Positions 32,561-45,309 are shown, counted from the first letter of the stretch. The stretch is DNA of 64,000 bases from Rhinopithecus roxellana (GCF_007565055.1 NC_044559.1:38055546-38119545); one strand, 5' to 3'. Numbers and translations: made by a program. Notes: generated from the letters alone by a model not told the origin.

Positions 32561-33500
32561 CTATAAATATCAAGACCATCCAGGGAAACACGACATCACC
32601 ACATGAACTAAATAAGGCACCAGGGACCAATTCTAGAAAAACAGATATGTTGCCTTTCAGATACAGAATCCAAAATAGCTGTTTTGAGGAAACTCAAAGA
32701 AATTCAAGATAACACAGAGAAGGAATTCAGAATACTATTAAACCAATTTAACGAAGTGATAGAAATCCTTAATTAGAAAGAATCAAGCAGAAATTCTGGA
32801 GCTGCAATTGGCATTCTGAAGAATGCATCAGTCTTTTAGTAGCAGAATTGATCAAGCAGAAAAAAGAATTGGTGAACTTGAAGACAGGCTATTTGAAAAT
32901 ACTTGGTCAGAGGAGATAAAAGGAAAAAGAATAAAAAACAAGAAAGCACATGTACAGACTCTAGAAAATAGCTTCAAAAGAGCACATCTAAGAGTTATTG
33001 GTCTTAAAGAGGAGGTAGAGAAAAAAATGGGGTAGAGGGTTCGTTCAAAGGGATAGTAATAGAGGACTTCCAAAATCTAGAGAAATGTATCAATATCCAA
33101 GTACAAGAAGGTTATAGAACACCAAACTGATTTAACCTAAAGAAGACTACCTCAAGGCATTTAATAATCAAACTCCCAAAGGTCAAGGACAAATAAAGGA
33201 TCCTAAAAGCAGCAAGAGAAGAGAAACAAATAACACACAATGGGGCTCCAATATGCCTTGTAGCAGACTTTTTGGTGGAAACCTTATAGGTCAGGAGAGA
33301 GTGATATATTTAAATTGCTGAAGAAAAAAAAAGTTTTACCTCAGACTAGTATATCCAGTAAAAATATCCTTCAAATATGATGGACAAATAAACTTTCCCA
33401 GACAAACAAAAGCTGAGGGATTTTGTCAACACCACACCTGCCCTACAAGAAATTCTAAAGGGAATACTTCAGTCAGAAAGAAAAGTATGTTAATGAGCAA
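32561..33500 (+). mobile_element. L1 ORF1 remnant
   Basis: Degenerate ORF1: the frame at 32823-33035 encodes a coiled-coil-like stretch (SRIDQAEKRIGELEDRLFE) followed by the L1 ORF1 junction (LRVIGLKEE), the expected order. Stops and shifts break the rest. ORF1 protein binds L1 RNA in the active element; this copy cannot make it. Confidence 0.82.
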
Positions 33501-34310
33501 TAAGAAATCCTCTGAAGGTATAAAACTCACTGCTAATAATAAGTACACAGAAAAACAGAATATTATAACACTGTAACTGTGGTGTATAAACTACTCTTAT
33601 TTCTAGTAAAAAGACTAAATGATGAACAAATAAAAAATAATAACTACAACAAGTTTTTAAGACATAGTACAATAACATATAAATAAAAAGAGCAAACAGT
33701 TAAAAAGAGGGGGATAGAGTCTAGTTTCTTTTTGCTTGTTGCTTCTGTTGTTTATTTATGCAAACAGGGTTAAGTTTTTATCAGCTTAAAACAATGGGTA
33801 TTAAGATAGTATTTGCAAGCCTCATGGTAACCTCAAACCAAAAACCATACAACAGATACACAAAAAAATGTAAGAAGAGGCCGGGCGCGGTGGCTCAAGC
33901 CTGTAATCCCAGCACTTTGGGAGGCCGAGACGGGCGGATCACGAGGTCAGGAGATCGAGACCATCCTGGCTAACACGGTGAAACCCCGTCTCTACTAAAA
34001 ATACAAAAAAAACTAGCCGGGCGAGGTGGTGGGCGCCTGTAGTCCCAGCTACTCGGGGGGCTGAGGCAGGAGAATGGCGTAAACCCGGGAGGCGGAGCTT
34101 GCAGTGAACTGAGATCTGGCCACTGCACTCCAGTCTGGGCGACAGAGCGAGACTCCGCCTCAAAAAAAAAAAAAAAAAAAAATGTAAGAAGCAAGACACT
34201 AAATCATATCACCAGACAAAATCACCTTCACTGAAAGGAAGAAAGGAAGTAAAGAATGAAGGAAGAGAAGACCACAAAACAACCAGAAAACAAATAACAA
34301 AATGAGTAAA
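33501..34310 (+). mobile_element. L1 inter-ORF region with an AluY
   Basis: AT-rich L1 sequence between the ORF1 and ORF2 remnants, split by the Alu at 33879-34182. No separate gene. Confidence 0.6.
33879..34182 (+). mobile_element. AluY of Old World monkey type, sense
   Basis: Little-diverged Alu starting ggccgggcgcggtggctcaa, flanked by aatgtaagaag (33868-33878 and about 34182-34192). Among the youngest insertions in the window. Confidence 0.95.
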
Positions 34311-34625
34311 TATTTACTTATAAATAATAACGGTGAATGTAAATGGACTAAACTCTCCAATCAAAAGACATAGAGTGGCTAAATGGAGAAGAAAACAAGA
34401 CCCAATGATCTGTTACCTGCAAGAAACAAACTTCACCCATAAAGACACACATAGACTGAAAATAAAGGGATAAAAAATTTCCATCCAAATGGAAACCAAA
34501 AAGGAGCAGAAGTAGCTATACTTACATCATACAAAATAGATTTCAAGACAAAAATTGTAAGAACAGACAAAGAAGGTCACTATATAATGATAAAGGGGTC
34601 AACTCAGCAAGAAGACATAACAATT

Positions 34626-34918
34626 TTTTTTTTTTTTTTGAGACCGAGTCACACTGTCACCCAGGCTGGAGTGCAGTGGCGTGATCTTGGCTCACTGCAA
34701 CCTCCACCTTCTGGGTTCATGCCATTCTCCTGCCTCAGCCTCCTGAGTAGCTGGGACTACAGGTACCCACCACCATGCCCGGCTAATTTTTTAAACTTTT
34801 AGTAAAGATGAGGTTTCACTGTGTTGGCCAGGATGGTCTCGCTCTCTTGACCTTGTGATCCGCCCACCCCAGCCTCCCAAAGTGCTGGGATTACAGATGT
34901 GAGCCACTACACCTGGCC
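34626..34918 (-). mobile_element. AluS/Y-type, antisense
   Basis: Antisense Alu between copies of 'ataacaattt' (about 34616-34626 and 34920-34929). In the L1 ORF2 remnant. Confidence 0.92.
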
Positions 34919-36760
34919 ATATAACAATTTTAAATAAACATGCACCCAACATTGATACATAAAGCCAATATTATTAGAGCTAAAGTGAGAGGTCCCAGTA
35001 CAATAATAGCTGGAGACTTCAACAGTCCACTTTCAGCACTGGACAGATCTAAGACAGAAAACCCATAAAGAAACATCAGACTTAATCTGCACTATAGACC
35101 TAATGGATATTTACAGAACATTTCCTCAGTCAGCTGCAGAATACACATTCTTTTCCTCAGCACATGGATCATTCTCAAAGATAGACCATATGTTAGATCA
35201 CAAAACAAATCTTAAAACATTAGAAAAAAATTGAACTAATATCCAGCATCTTCCCTGACCACAGTGGAATAAAACTAAAAATCAGTAACAAGAGGAATTC
35301 TGGAAACTATAGAAATACATGTAAATTAAACAATATGCTCCTGAATGACCAGTGGGTCAATGAAGAAATTAAGAAGGAAATTGAAAAATTTCTCAAAACA
35401 AATAACAATGGAAACAGAATATACCAAAACCTATGGGACAGAGCAAAAGCAGTTCCAAGAGGGAAATTTATAGCTGTAAGCTGCCTACATCAAAAAAGAA
35501 GAAAAATTTCAAATAATGTAATTATGCATCTTAAAGAACTAGAAAAGCAAGAGCAAACCAAACCCAAAAGTAGTAGAAGAAAATAAATAATAAAAAACAG
35601 AGCAGACATAAATGAAATGGAAATGAAAAAAATACAAAAGATTGATGAAACAAAAAGTTTTTTTTAAACTTAAACCAAATTGACAAACATTTAGCCAGAC
35701 TAAGAAAAAATAAGAGAAAATCCAAATAAACAAAATCAGTTGTAATGTTTACAACTGATACTGCAGAAATTCAAAGGATCATTAGTGGATACTATGAGCA
35801 ACTATATGCCAGTAAATTGGATAATCTGGAAGAAATGGACAAATTCCTAGACACATACAATACCAAGACTGAATCATGAAGACATCCAAAACCTGAACAG
35901 ACCAAATAATGAGTAACAAGATCAAAGCTGTAATAAAAGGTGTCCCAGTAAAGAAAAGCCCAGGACCTGTTGGCTTCACTGCTGAATTCTACAAAACACT
36001 TAAAGAAGAACTAGTATCAATCCTACTCAAAGGACTCCAGAAAATAGAGGAGGGAATACTTCCAAACTCATTCTATGAGGTCAGTATTACCCTGACATCA
36101 AAACCAGACAAAGGCACACCAAAAAAAAAAAGGAAACTACAGGCCAATGTCTCTGATGACTGTTGATGAAAAATCCTCAACAAAATACTAGCAAACCAAA
36201 TTCAACAATACATTAATAAGATCATTTATCATGACCAAGTGGGATTTATTACTGGGATGCAATGATAGTCCAAAATATACAAGTCAATCAACGTGATACA
36301 TCATATCACAGAATGAATGACAAAAACTATATGATCATTTCAATTGACACTGAAAAAGCATTTGATAAAATTCAACGTCGCTTCATGAGAAAAACTCTAA
36401 AAAACCAGGTTTAGAAGGAACATACCTCAACATAATAAAAGCTATATATGACTTTCACATGACTCACAGCTGGTATTATACTGAATGGGGAAAAAAACTG
36501 AAAGCCTTTCTTCTAAGATCTGGAACACAATAAGGATTCCCACTTTCACCACTATTATTAACATAGTACCGAAAGTCCTCGCTAAAGCAATTCGATGAGA
36601 GAAAGAAACAAATGGCATCCAAACTGGAAAGGAAGAAGTCAAATTTTCCTTGTTTGCAGATGCTGTAATCTTACGTTTGGAGAAACCTAAAGACTCCATC
36701 AGTTCTAATTTTTTTTGGTAAATAAATTCAGTAAAGTTGCAGGATACAAAATCAACATAC

Positions 36761-37055
36761 AGCCAGGCATGGTGGTTCACACCTGTAATCTCAGAACTTT
36801 GGGGGGCTGAGGCAGGTGGATAACCTGAGGTCAGGAGTTCAAGACCAGCCTGGCCAACATGGTGAAACCCCATCTCTACTAAAATAGAAAAATTAGCCAG
36901 GTGCAGTGGCACATGCCTCTAATCCCAGTTACTCAGGAGGCCAAGGCAGGAGAATCGCTTGAACCCGGGAGGTGGAGGTTGCAGTGAGCTGAGATTGCAC
37001 CACTGAACTCTAGCCTGGGCAACAGAGCGAGACTCCATCTCCAAAAAAAAAAAAA
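36761..37055 (+). mobile_element. AluS-type, sense
   Basis: Flanked by atcaacatac (36751-36760 and 37057-37066). In the L1 ORF2 remnant just after the RT box. Confidence 0.94.
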
Positions 37056-38062
37056 AATCAACATACAAAAATCAGTGGCATTTTTACATGCCATCAGCAA
37101 ACAATCTGTAAGAGAAATAAAAAAGTAATCTCATATACAATTGCCACAAATAAAATTAAATATCTAGGAATTAACCAAAGAAGCGAAAGATCTCTATAAT
37201 ATAAACCACAAACATTGATGAAATAAATTGAAGAGGACACAAAAAATGGAAAGATATTCCATGTTCATGAATTAGAAGAATCTATATTGTTAAAATATCC
37301 ATACTACCCAAAGCAATCTACAGATTCAATGCAATCTCTCTCAGAATACCAATGACATTCTTCACAGAAATAGAAAAAAAAATCCTCAAATTTATGTGGA
37401 ACCACAAAAGATCCAGAATAGCCAAAGCTATCCTAAGCTAGAAGAACAAAACTGGAGGAATCACATTATTGGACTTCTAATTATACTATAGGGCTATAGT
37501 AATCAAAACAGCATGGTCCTGGCCAAAAAAAAAAAAGAGCATTGGAACAGGATAGAGAACCCAGAAATGAATCCACACACCTACAGTGAACTTACTTTCA
37601 ACAAAGGTGCAAAAAACATACACTGGGGGAAAGACAGTTTCTTCAATAAATGGTATTGGGATAACTAGATATCCATATGCAGAAGAATGAAACTAGACCC
37701 TTATCTCTCTCCAGACACAAAAACCAAATCAAAATGGATTAAAGAGTTAAATCTAAGACCTTAAACCATGAAACTGACAAAAGAAAACATTGGGGAAACT
37801 CTCTAAGACACTGGTCTGAGCAAAAATTTCTGGAGTAATATCCTATAAACACAGGCAACCAAAGCAAAAATAAACAAATGGAATCACAAAAAGCTTTTCC
37901 ACAGCAAAGGAAACAATTAACAAAGTGAAGAGACAACTCACAGAATGGGAGAAAATATTTGCAAACTACCCATCTGACAGGATTAATAACCAGAATATGT
38001 AAGGAACTCAAACAACTCTATGGAAAAAAAATCTAATAATATGATTTAAAATTGGCAAAAAT

Positions 38063-38356
38063 GGCCGGGCATGGTGGCTCACGTCTGTAATCCCAGCACT
38101 TTGGGAGGCTGAGGTAGGCCTCGAGGTCAGGAGTTCGAGACCAGCCTGACCAACGTGGAGAAACCCCGTCTCTACTAAAAATACAAAAATTAGCCGGGCA
38201 TGGTGGCACATGCCTGTAATCCCAGCTGCTCCGGAGGCTCAGGTGGGAGAATTGTTTGAACCTGGGAGACGGAGGTTCCAGTGAGCTGAGATTGCGCCAC
38301 TGCACTCCAGCCTGGACAACAAAAGCAAAACTCTGTCTCAAAGGAAAAAAAAAAAA
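38063..38356 (+). mobile_element. AluS-type, sense
   Basis: Sense Alu with a small left-arm deletion ('ggtaggcctcgaggtcagg'). Flanked by ggcaaaa copies. Confidence 0.9.
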
Positions 38357-38551
38357 GGCAAAAGACTTGAATTGACATTTTTCAGAAGAAGAAAAACAAA
38401 GGTCAAATAGGCATATGAAAAGGTGCTCAACATCACTGGTCCTCAGAGACATGCAAATCAAAACCACAATAAGATTTCATCTTACCACAGTTAAAATGGC
38501 TTATATCCAAAAGAGAGCAATAACAAATGCTGACAAAGATGTGAAGAAAAG

Positions 38552-39129
38552 TATACCTACTGAATTGCCAAAGGAAATTCAACAGAAAGTTGGGTTTTTA
38601 ACGTGACTCCTCAAATTTAGTAGCTATCTATTTTTATTAAAATCAATCTTCAATGCTGAAGAAAAACTAGACGAGTAAATAAATGATACTACTGAAAAAT
38701 CAATATGTAGCATCAGGGAGTCTAATACTCTATTTTTAGAACTATTTTAAAACTTGCAACATGTGTTTTCTTTTCCGTATTTCCATTTTTTCAGTGACAG
38801 GCATTGCTTCATATGAGGATAGCATATACACAGGTTTACAGTTCACTGGTTTAACACTCTCACCCTTTGTCTTGAAGAGTTAGATTGGTTCATCTTGGTT
38901 AGATGAACCTGTAACTTTCCGAAGCACTTGTAATTTTCTCACAATTCTAGAGAAAAATTAGTGTGCCTCTCATTGTCATAAATATCTACTGCTAGCCCAT
39001 CACATAAGTAGACACTTAAAATCATTAGTATTTTAAAGATTATACCGATAAAACACTATATTATTCTTTTCAAAGATTCACCAACACTGAGTTGTTTGAA
39101 ATCATCTACTTAAATTTTAAAATTCCTTT
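38552..39129. other. single-copy DNA, no recognised feature
   Basis: L1 similarity stops at 38551 and I recognise nothing until the MIR-like piece at 39130. Confidence 0.4.
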
Positions 39130-39255
39130 TACTTAAAAAACCAACAGAATGATAGTCCCAATTTTACATAAAGGGAAAATAAGATCCACATAAGTGAATA
39201 TGTTCTCATTCACTTAGCTACTTAATGTCAGAACCACAGTTTCATGCCCTCTGCT
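39130..39255 (+). mobile_element. MIR-like fragment
   Basis: 'cccaattttacataaaggga', then 'acttagctacttaatgtcag' and 'aaccacagtttcatgccctc' keep MIR order, with strong divergence. Confidence 0.5.
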
Positions 39256-39870
39256 ACTCGGTTAATTTAGTTTTTGAGTATGTATGTTAGTGAAGGAAAT
39301 ACACGAAGGAAGAGGAAGCAGGTAAGGAGAAAGAGAGGGAAAGCAAAAGCGCACTTCAAGTTTTTTGTAGCATATCTGTCATTTTTCCTTTGATATTTAC
39401 AGGCCATATTTACCAGGAATGGTAGCTCACTAGCTGCAAAACCAAAGAGCCTTTTGTCTTTGAAGCCACCCTTCAAAAGTAGCACTTTCTGTGTAATCAG
39501 AGAAATGTCATGCTCAGAAGCAAATTTATCCCTTCATAATCTGCTCCAACTTAATGTCTGTGGTGGATCTCAAGGTATTCCAGAGAAAAGAATATATATA
39601 TTCCATAGTGCTCAAGTTTGAGGTTCTCCTTATCCTCCCTCTGCTCCCCTCTCTCCTAATACTGAAAGTCCCACACCAACATTTTTAACCATCTTTCGGT
39701 AGTTACATTTCATAACCATTCAGTCTCTTCATCTGATTAACTTCTGTAAATACGAAGATAAATACCTCCCTTTTGTCATGAAAAGCATCCAATCTAGTGA
39801 AAAACATACCCCAAAACAGCTCTCAAAGGGATGTGCTTCCACTATATTCATGATCAGTAGCACCTATGCA
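39256..39870. other. single-copy DNA, no recognised feature
   Basis: No repeat, exon or RNA gene recognised. Confidence 0.4.
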
Positions 39871-39877
39871 ACACTTC

Positions 39878-40172
39878 CTTTTTTTTTTTGAGACGGAGTC
39901 TCTTGTCTGTTGCCCAGGCTGGAGTGCAGTGGCGCAATCTCTGCTCACTGCAACCTCTGCCTCCCAGGTTCAAACGATTCTCCTGTCTCAAGCTCTTAAG
40001 TAGCTGGGACTACAGGCGTACACCACCACGCCCAGCTAATTTTTGTATTTTTAGTAGGGACGGGGTTTCACCATATTTGTCAGGCTGGTCTCAAACTCCT
40101 GACCTCAGGTGATTCACCCGCCTCAGCCTACCAAAGTGCTGGGATTACAGACGTGTGCCACTGCTCCTGGCC
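39878..40172 (-). mobile_element. AluS-type, antisense
   Basis: Poly-T into an antisense full-length Alu ending ctgctcctggcc. Confidence 0.92.
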
Positions 40173-40375
40173 CTTTTTCTATTCTATTAACTAATGTGGC
40201 ATTAATAAACACAAATATTTAACCTGTCTGAAGTCTAAAACTCTCTGTAAGAACAGGTCATTGAAAGCAGTGTTTTAAAAGGAGGGACACCATAAGTCTA
40301 TTCTTATTTTTCTATATATTTTTTCCAATTTATTTTACATGATTTTCAGACAATTTTCATCTCTTAAAAGTGGAT

Positions 40376-40603
40376 CATATATATATATATATATATGTTT
40401 TTTCAGGTGGAGTCTCACTCTGTCGCCCAGGCTGGAGTGCAGTGGCGCAATCTCAGCTCACTGCAACCTCCACCTCCCAGGTTCACGCCATTCTCCTGCC
40501 TCAGGCTCCAGAGTAGCTGGGACCACAGGCTCCCGCCACCACACCTGGCTAATTTTCTTGTATTTTTAGTAGATATGGGATTTCACCGTGTTAGCCAGGA
40601 TGG
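40376..40603 (-). mobile_element. (AT)n tract plus truncated AluS, antisense
   Basis: An (AT)10-11 run at 40376-40396 leads into an antisense Alu that stops at 'ttagccaggatgg' (40603), so it lacks its 5' end. It lies 108 bp from a sense Alu at 40712. Confidence 0.88.
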
Positions 40604-40711
40604 ATCTTTATTGTTTAGTGGATAAAGAAGTGTCAGTTTAGGAAGATGGAAAAAGTTCTGGAGACCAATGGTGGTGATGGTCGTACTACAATGTTAATAT
40701 ACTTAATCCCA

Positions 40712-40994
40712 GCCAGGCGCGGTGGCTCACGCCTGTAATCTCAGCACTCTGGGAGGCCGAGGCGGGTGGATAATGAGGTCAGGAGATCAGGACCATCCTG
40801 GCTAAAACAGTGAAACCCTGTCTCTACTAAAAATACAAAAAAATTAGCCGGGCATGATGACTGGCGCCTGTAGTCCCAGCTACTCGGGAGGCTGAGGCAG
40901 GAGAATGGCGTGAACCCGGGAGGCGGAGCTTGCAGTGAGCCAAGATCCCGCCACTGCACTCCAGCCTGGGCGACAAAGCGAGACTCCATCTCAA

Positions 40995-41044
<50 letters not shown>

Positions 41045-41063
41045 CACACACACGTACACATAC
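40712..41063 (+). mobile_element. AluY/S-type with (TA)n(CA)n tail, sense
   Basis: Alu body 40712-40992, A tail, then (TA)n and (CA)n to 41063. The duplication acttaatccca lies at 40701-40711 and 41064-41074, outside the microsatellite, showing that the microsatellite grew from the Alu tail. Confidence 0.94.
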
Positions 41064-41171
41064 ACTTAATCCCACAAAACTGTATACTTAAAAATGATTA
41101 AAATGGTAAACTTTATTGTGAACATTATCACAATTTTTTTTTTTTAAATGACTCAATAAAGAAGAGAGGGA

Positions 41172-41456
41172 GGCCTGGCGTGGTAGCTCATGCCTATAAT
41201 CCCAGCACATTGGGATGCTGAGGCAGGAAGATTGCTTGAGCCCAGGAGTTTGAGACCAGTCTGGGCAACACAGGGAGATCCCATCTCTACAAAAAATGTA
41301 AAACATTAGCCAGGCATGGTGGCACATGCCTGTAGTCCCAGCTACTCAGGAAGCTGAGCTGGGAATATCACTTGGGCCCTGGAGGTGGAGGCTGCAGTAA
41401 GCTGTGATCATGCTACTGCAGTCCAGCCTGGGCAACAGAGCAAAACCCTGTCTCAA

Positions 41457-41499
<43 letters not shown>

Positions 41500-41500
41500 G
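41172..41500 (+). mobile_element. AluJ-type with (AAAT)n tail, sense
   Basis: Diverged sense Alu ('gaggcctggcgtggtagctc') with about eleven AAAT units at 41455-41500. Confidence 0.9.
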
Positions 41501-41759
41501 AAAGAGAGGGGCCTTTAGGGGAAAAGAAAATATAAAATGAGAATTGTATATATGGAAAAGAATGTGCAATAAGGGGAAATTTAAATATGCTTCAATATTA
41601 TAAAAATTCAATGATTCTCCAGGAGACAGCTTAGTTCTAAAATTATTTTATTAATCTGTAGTTGAAATGCCAGGTTGAAAATAGATTTTCAAACTATTTT
41701 TTAAGTTATGAAACTAATATCTTCTCTTTATTTTCATTCAAGTATAGTAATAAAGTAAG

Positions 41760-42030
41760 CAGTTTTCTCTTCCCCCAACCTCTACACTCTACTCAAGGGT
41801 AACTACTATTATGTTTCATAGATATTTTCCTGGAAATGTTAATACATATTCTTATACACATATTTTTAGAAATATGGCTCATTTATACTATTCTATAATC
41901 TGTTTTACTTAACAACATATCTTGGAGATCTTTCTGTATTATCTTATTGATTTACCTTATTTTTTAAAGCTACATAGTGTTCAACTATATGTATGTACAT
42001 TACTTACCTACTCACCTATGTGAAAACCTT
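41760..42030 (-). mobile_element. L1M fragment, antisense
   Basis: The reverse complement reads like the end of L1 ORF2 and beyond ('gctttaaaaaataaggtaaa', 'agatctccaagatatgtt'). It is the only clearly minus-strand L1 piece here. Diverged; edges uncertain. Confidence 0.5.
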
Positions 42031-42765
42031 ATAAATATTGAAAAAAAGAGCATTTTGAAACTGTGTAACATTGTTAATAATGATGTACTTTGTGTCTGAT
42101 TAAGATATGCTATGTCCAATTTCTTTCTCAAAACTGCAGTAAATACGTACTGTGGAACACCCATTCTTGAAATCTGTGTAGAGTATTTTCTATATCAATT
42201 TGAAGTCAAAGAAGTAATTTAGTAGGGAGTCTATAAGTACCCAAATAACAGGACCAAAGCATTTAGCTTGGATTATTTTTCTGATCTAACAGAGTGGAAA
42301 CATCAGAACTGAAAAATATACCTCCAAAAACCTCCTTGAAAAGCTGGGCATAGATGCCAGAACTACCTATGTCGAAGTGAAAAGTATGGTCAAAATATTT
42401 TGATGGTAATGCCTAACAATGAGAGACAATGAAATCTCATTGTTGCCTTATAACATTTTAAATGAAAGTCCTAATTTTGGCATATTAAAGTGCTAAAAAG
42501 AAAGGATGTTTTTGAGCAATTTGTGTCATTTTAAAACTCAACTAGTAAGTTTCTTAATACTTTAACAGTTTAATATGTGCATATATATGCAGAGCAAGTA
42601 TTTAGATCATCGTCAAGCAATTAATCTTTTAATTATGATTAGCAGATTATACTGACAACTTACAAAACTTACAAAATTCGTCTTTGATGAGTATTAGTGC
42701 CAAGCCTTTCTAAAAGAAATGGAAATTTGTATTATTTCTGAACTAGGCAGTATGTTCACAACATT
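42031..42765. other. single-copy DNA, no recognised feature
   Basis: AT-rich; no repeat or exon recognised. Confidence 0.4.
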
Positions 42766-43758
42766 CATTTATGGAGAATAATCTGGAGTGGTATCAGCAG
42801 AAATAAAAGTAACAAACTCTGGAAATCCTCTCCTTAAAAGCAATGAGGACACTGGCAAAATTGTTGAAATCAACTTTTTCAGAATTCTGGAAAATAAGCA
42901 AAAGTATGCAACAATCTCGTGGGCATTTATGTTTAAAAATGACTTGATCTTGGTAAGAACAATGAGCTGAGAAACATAAAGGTCACAGCCCAGGGGCACA
43001 GGCTCATGAAAAAGCTGAGAACTAGTCATAGGACTACAGCACACTTCCCCTCTCCCCACATCTTACCACCACATCTACATTATTCAGGGATCCTGTATAA
43101 TACAAGGCAATTATATATGAAAGAATTCCACATCCCAGACCTTTATTAAGAAGAAGTCTTCAGGAAAGCCCCTATACAACAGTTGAAACAAAAACAAGGA
43201 CACCAGAAGAAATTTCAGCTTCTGACACATACAACTACGGCAAACATGCCAAAGGCCTATTTACCTCAATTCTTTTTACTCAGTACATCATGTCCAGCTT
43301 TGAACAGAAAATTCCAAGGCATACTAAAAGACAAAAAAATATGCAGCTTAAAGAGACAGAGTAAGCATCATAACCAGACTCAGATTTTTAAATTTTCAGA
43401 CTGGTATTTAAAGTAACTATGGTTAATATGCTAAGGGTTCTAATGAGAAAAGTGGATGACATACAGTAACAGATGGGTAAGGTAAGCAGACAGATAAAAA
43501 CTCTAAGAAGGTATCAAAAAATACTAGAAACAAAAAATACTGTATCAGAAATGAAAACTGTTTTTCACAGGCTCATCAATAAACCAGATACAACTGAGGA
43601 AAGAATCAGTGAGTTTTATAACTGGAATACCAGGAGAAGAAACAGAGAAAGAAACAGAAGAAATATTTGAAGGGATAATGCCGGAGGATTTTCCAAAATT
43701 AATGACAGACAGAATGCTGTAGATCCAGGAAGCTCAGAGAACACCAACCCAGATAAAC

Positions 43759-43759
<1 letters not shown>

Positions 43760-43797
<38 letters not shown>
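43760..43797 (+). repeat. poly-A run of 38
   Basis: Uninterrupted A38 within the ORF1 remnant; L1-like sequence continues on both sides, so it is an expansion rather than a retroposon tail. Confidence 0.9.
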
Positions 43798-43800
<3 letters not shown>

Positions 43801-43987
43801 ATACCTAGACATATACTCAAACTGCAGAAAAACAAAGAAGCTAGGGTAAAAAATGGCCAATGAGGACATAAAAAGGTACTCAACACCGTGAGTCATTAGG
43901 TAAATGCAAATCAAAACCCCAGTGAAATACTTCATAACCATGAAGATGACTATCATCAATAAAACAGACAATAATAAAAGTTGTGGA

Positions 43988-44278
43988 GCCGGGCGCGGTG
44001 GCTCACGCCTGTAATCCCAGCACTTTGGGAGGCCGAGGTGGGCAGATCACGAGGTCAGGAGATCGAGACCACCCTGGCTAACATGGTGAAACCCCATCTC
44101 TACTAAAAATACAAAAAATTAGCCGGGCATGGTGGTGTGCGCCTGTAGTCCCAGCTACTAGGAGGCTGAGGCAGGAGAATGGCGTGAACTTGGGAGGCAG
44201 AGCTTGCAGTGAGCCGAGATGCACCACTGCACTCCAGCCTGGGCGACAAAGCAAGACTCCGTTTCAACAAAAAAAAAG
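43988..44278 (+). mobile_element. AluY-type, sense
   Basis: Flanked by aaaagttgtggag (43975-43987 and 44279-44291). CpG-rich, young. Confidence 0.94.
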
Positions 44279-44982
44279 AAAAGTTGTGGAGAATGTGGAG
44301 AAATTGGAAGCATCACACATTGCCAGTGGGAATGTTAAATGGTGTAACCATTTTGGAAAACAGTTTGGCAGCAACTCCCAAAGTTAAACATAGAGTTGTC
44401 ATATGACCCAGAACTTCCTCTGCTATGTACATACCTAAGAAAAATGAAAATATATGTACACACAAAAACATGAATATTCATAGTAGTATTGCTCATAAGA
44501 GTCAAGAACTAAAAACAACCCAAATATCCATCAATTGGTAAATGGATAAACAAAATATGATATATCCATACAGTAAAAGAATATTTGGCCGGGAGTGAAG
44601 TTCCTACACATGCTACATCATCCAACTTTGAAAATGTTATGCTAAGAGAAAGAAGTCACCTGTTATATGATTCCATTTACATAAAATGTCCAAAATAGGA
44701 CAGTCCATAGAGACAATAATTCGATTAGTAGTTGCCAGGAGCTGGGGAAAAGAGGGAATGAGAAATGACTGAGAGTGGGTATGGGGTTTCTTTCTGGGAT
44801 AATGAAAATATTCTGAAATTAGATAGTGGTGATAGTTGCACAACTTTGTAAATATATTAGAAAACACTTAATGGCATACTTTAAAAGAATGAAGTTCTGG
44901 CACTAAAAAAATAGAGAAAAAAATGGAAAAACAAAAGAGTGAATTTATGATACGTAAATTATTTTTCAAAAATATATATTTT

Positions 44983-45269
44983 TTTTGAGACACAGTCTCG
45001 CTCTGTCGCCCAGGCTGGAGTGCAGTGGCATGATCTCGGCTCACTGCAACCTCTGCCTCCCAGGATCAAGCGATTCTCCTGCTTTAGCCTCCTGAGTAGC
45101 TGGGATTATAGGCGCCCAACACCACGCCCGGCTAATTTTTTTTGTATTTTTGGTAAAGATGGGGTTTCACCATCTTGGCTAGGCTGGTCTTGAACTCCTG
45201 ACCTCATGATCCACCCGCCTCAGCCTCCCAAAGTGCTGGGATTACAGGTGTGAGTCACCATGCCCAGCC
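44983..45269 (-). mobile_element. AluS-type, antisense
   Basis: Antisense Alu between copies of 'tcaaaaatat' (about 44967 and 45271). Ends catgcccagcc. Confidence 0.92.
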
Positions 45270-45309
45270 CTCAAAAATATTTTTATAAGAATAATCTGTG
45301 TCATTCAAC

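Larger units (their letters stand above)
34311..38551 (+). mobile_element. L1 ORF2 remnant (endonuclease and RT), 3'-truncated
   Basis: Order is normal: endonuclease part ('atgtaaatggactaaactct'), linker (frame 35335-35586: LLNDQWVNEEIKKEIEKF), RT fingers (frame 35909-36166: KKSPGPVGFTAEFYKTLKEE), RT catalytic box. At 36653-36664 the box reads F-A-D-A where active L1 has F-A-D-D, so the second Asp is lost. Many stops are also present. L1 similarity ends at about 38551 ('gctgacaaagatgtgaagaa'), short of the ORF2 end and 3' UTR. Alus at 34626, 36761 and 38063 interrupt it. Confidence 0.88.
42770..44900 (+). mobile_element. old L1M/HAL1-like element, internally deleted
   Basis: 5' UTR and ORF1-like sequence (42770-43840): 'ttaatatgctaagggttcta' then 'ggaaagaatcagtgag' and 'ggattttccaaaattaatga' in ORF1 order. 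It then jumps to the ORF2 end and 3' UTR ('caatgaggacataaaaaggt', 43850-44900). Most of ORF2 is absent. A 38-base A run (43760-43797) lies in ORF1. HAL1 elements naturally lack ORF2, so either origin is possible. Confidence 0.6.

Noticed and set aside
36442..36912. 156-codon minus-strand ORF
   Set aside because: It spans an Alu and the antisense of the L1 ORF2 remnant; no coherent protein.
43473..43670. 65-codon ORF rich in charged residues
   Set aside because: It is part of an L1M/HAL1 ORF1 remnant.
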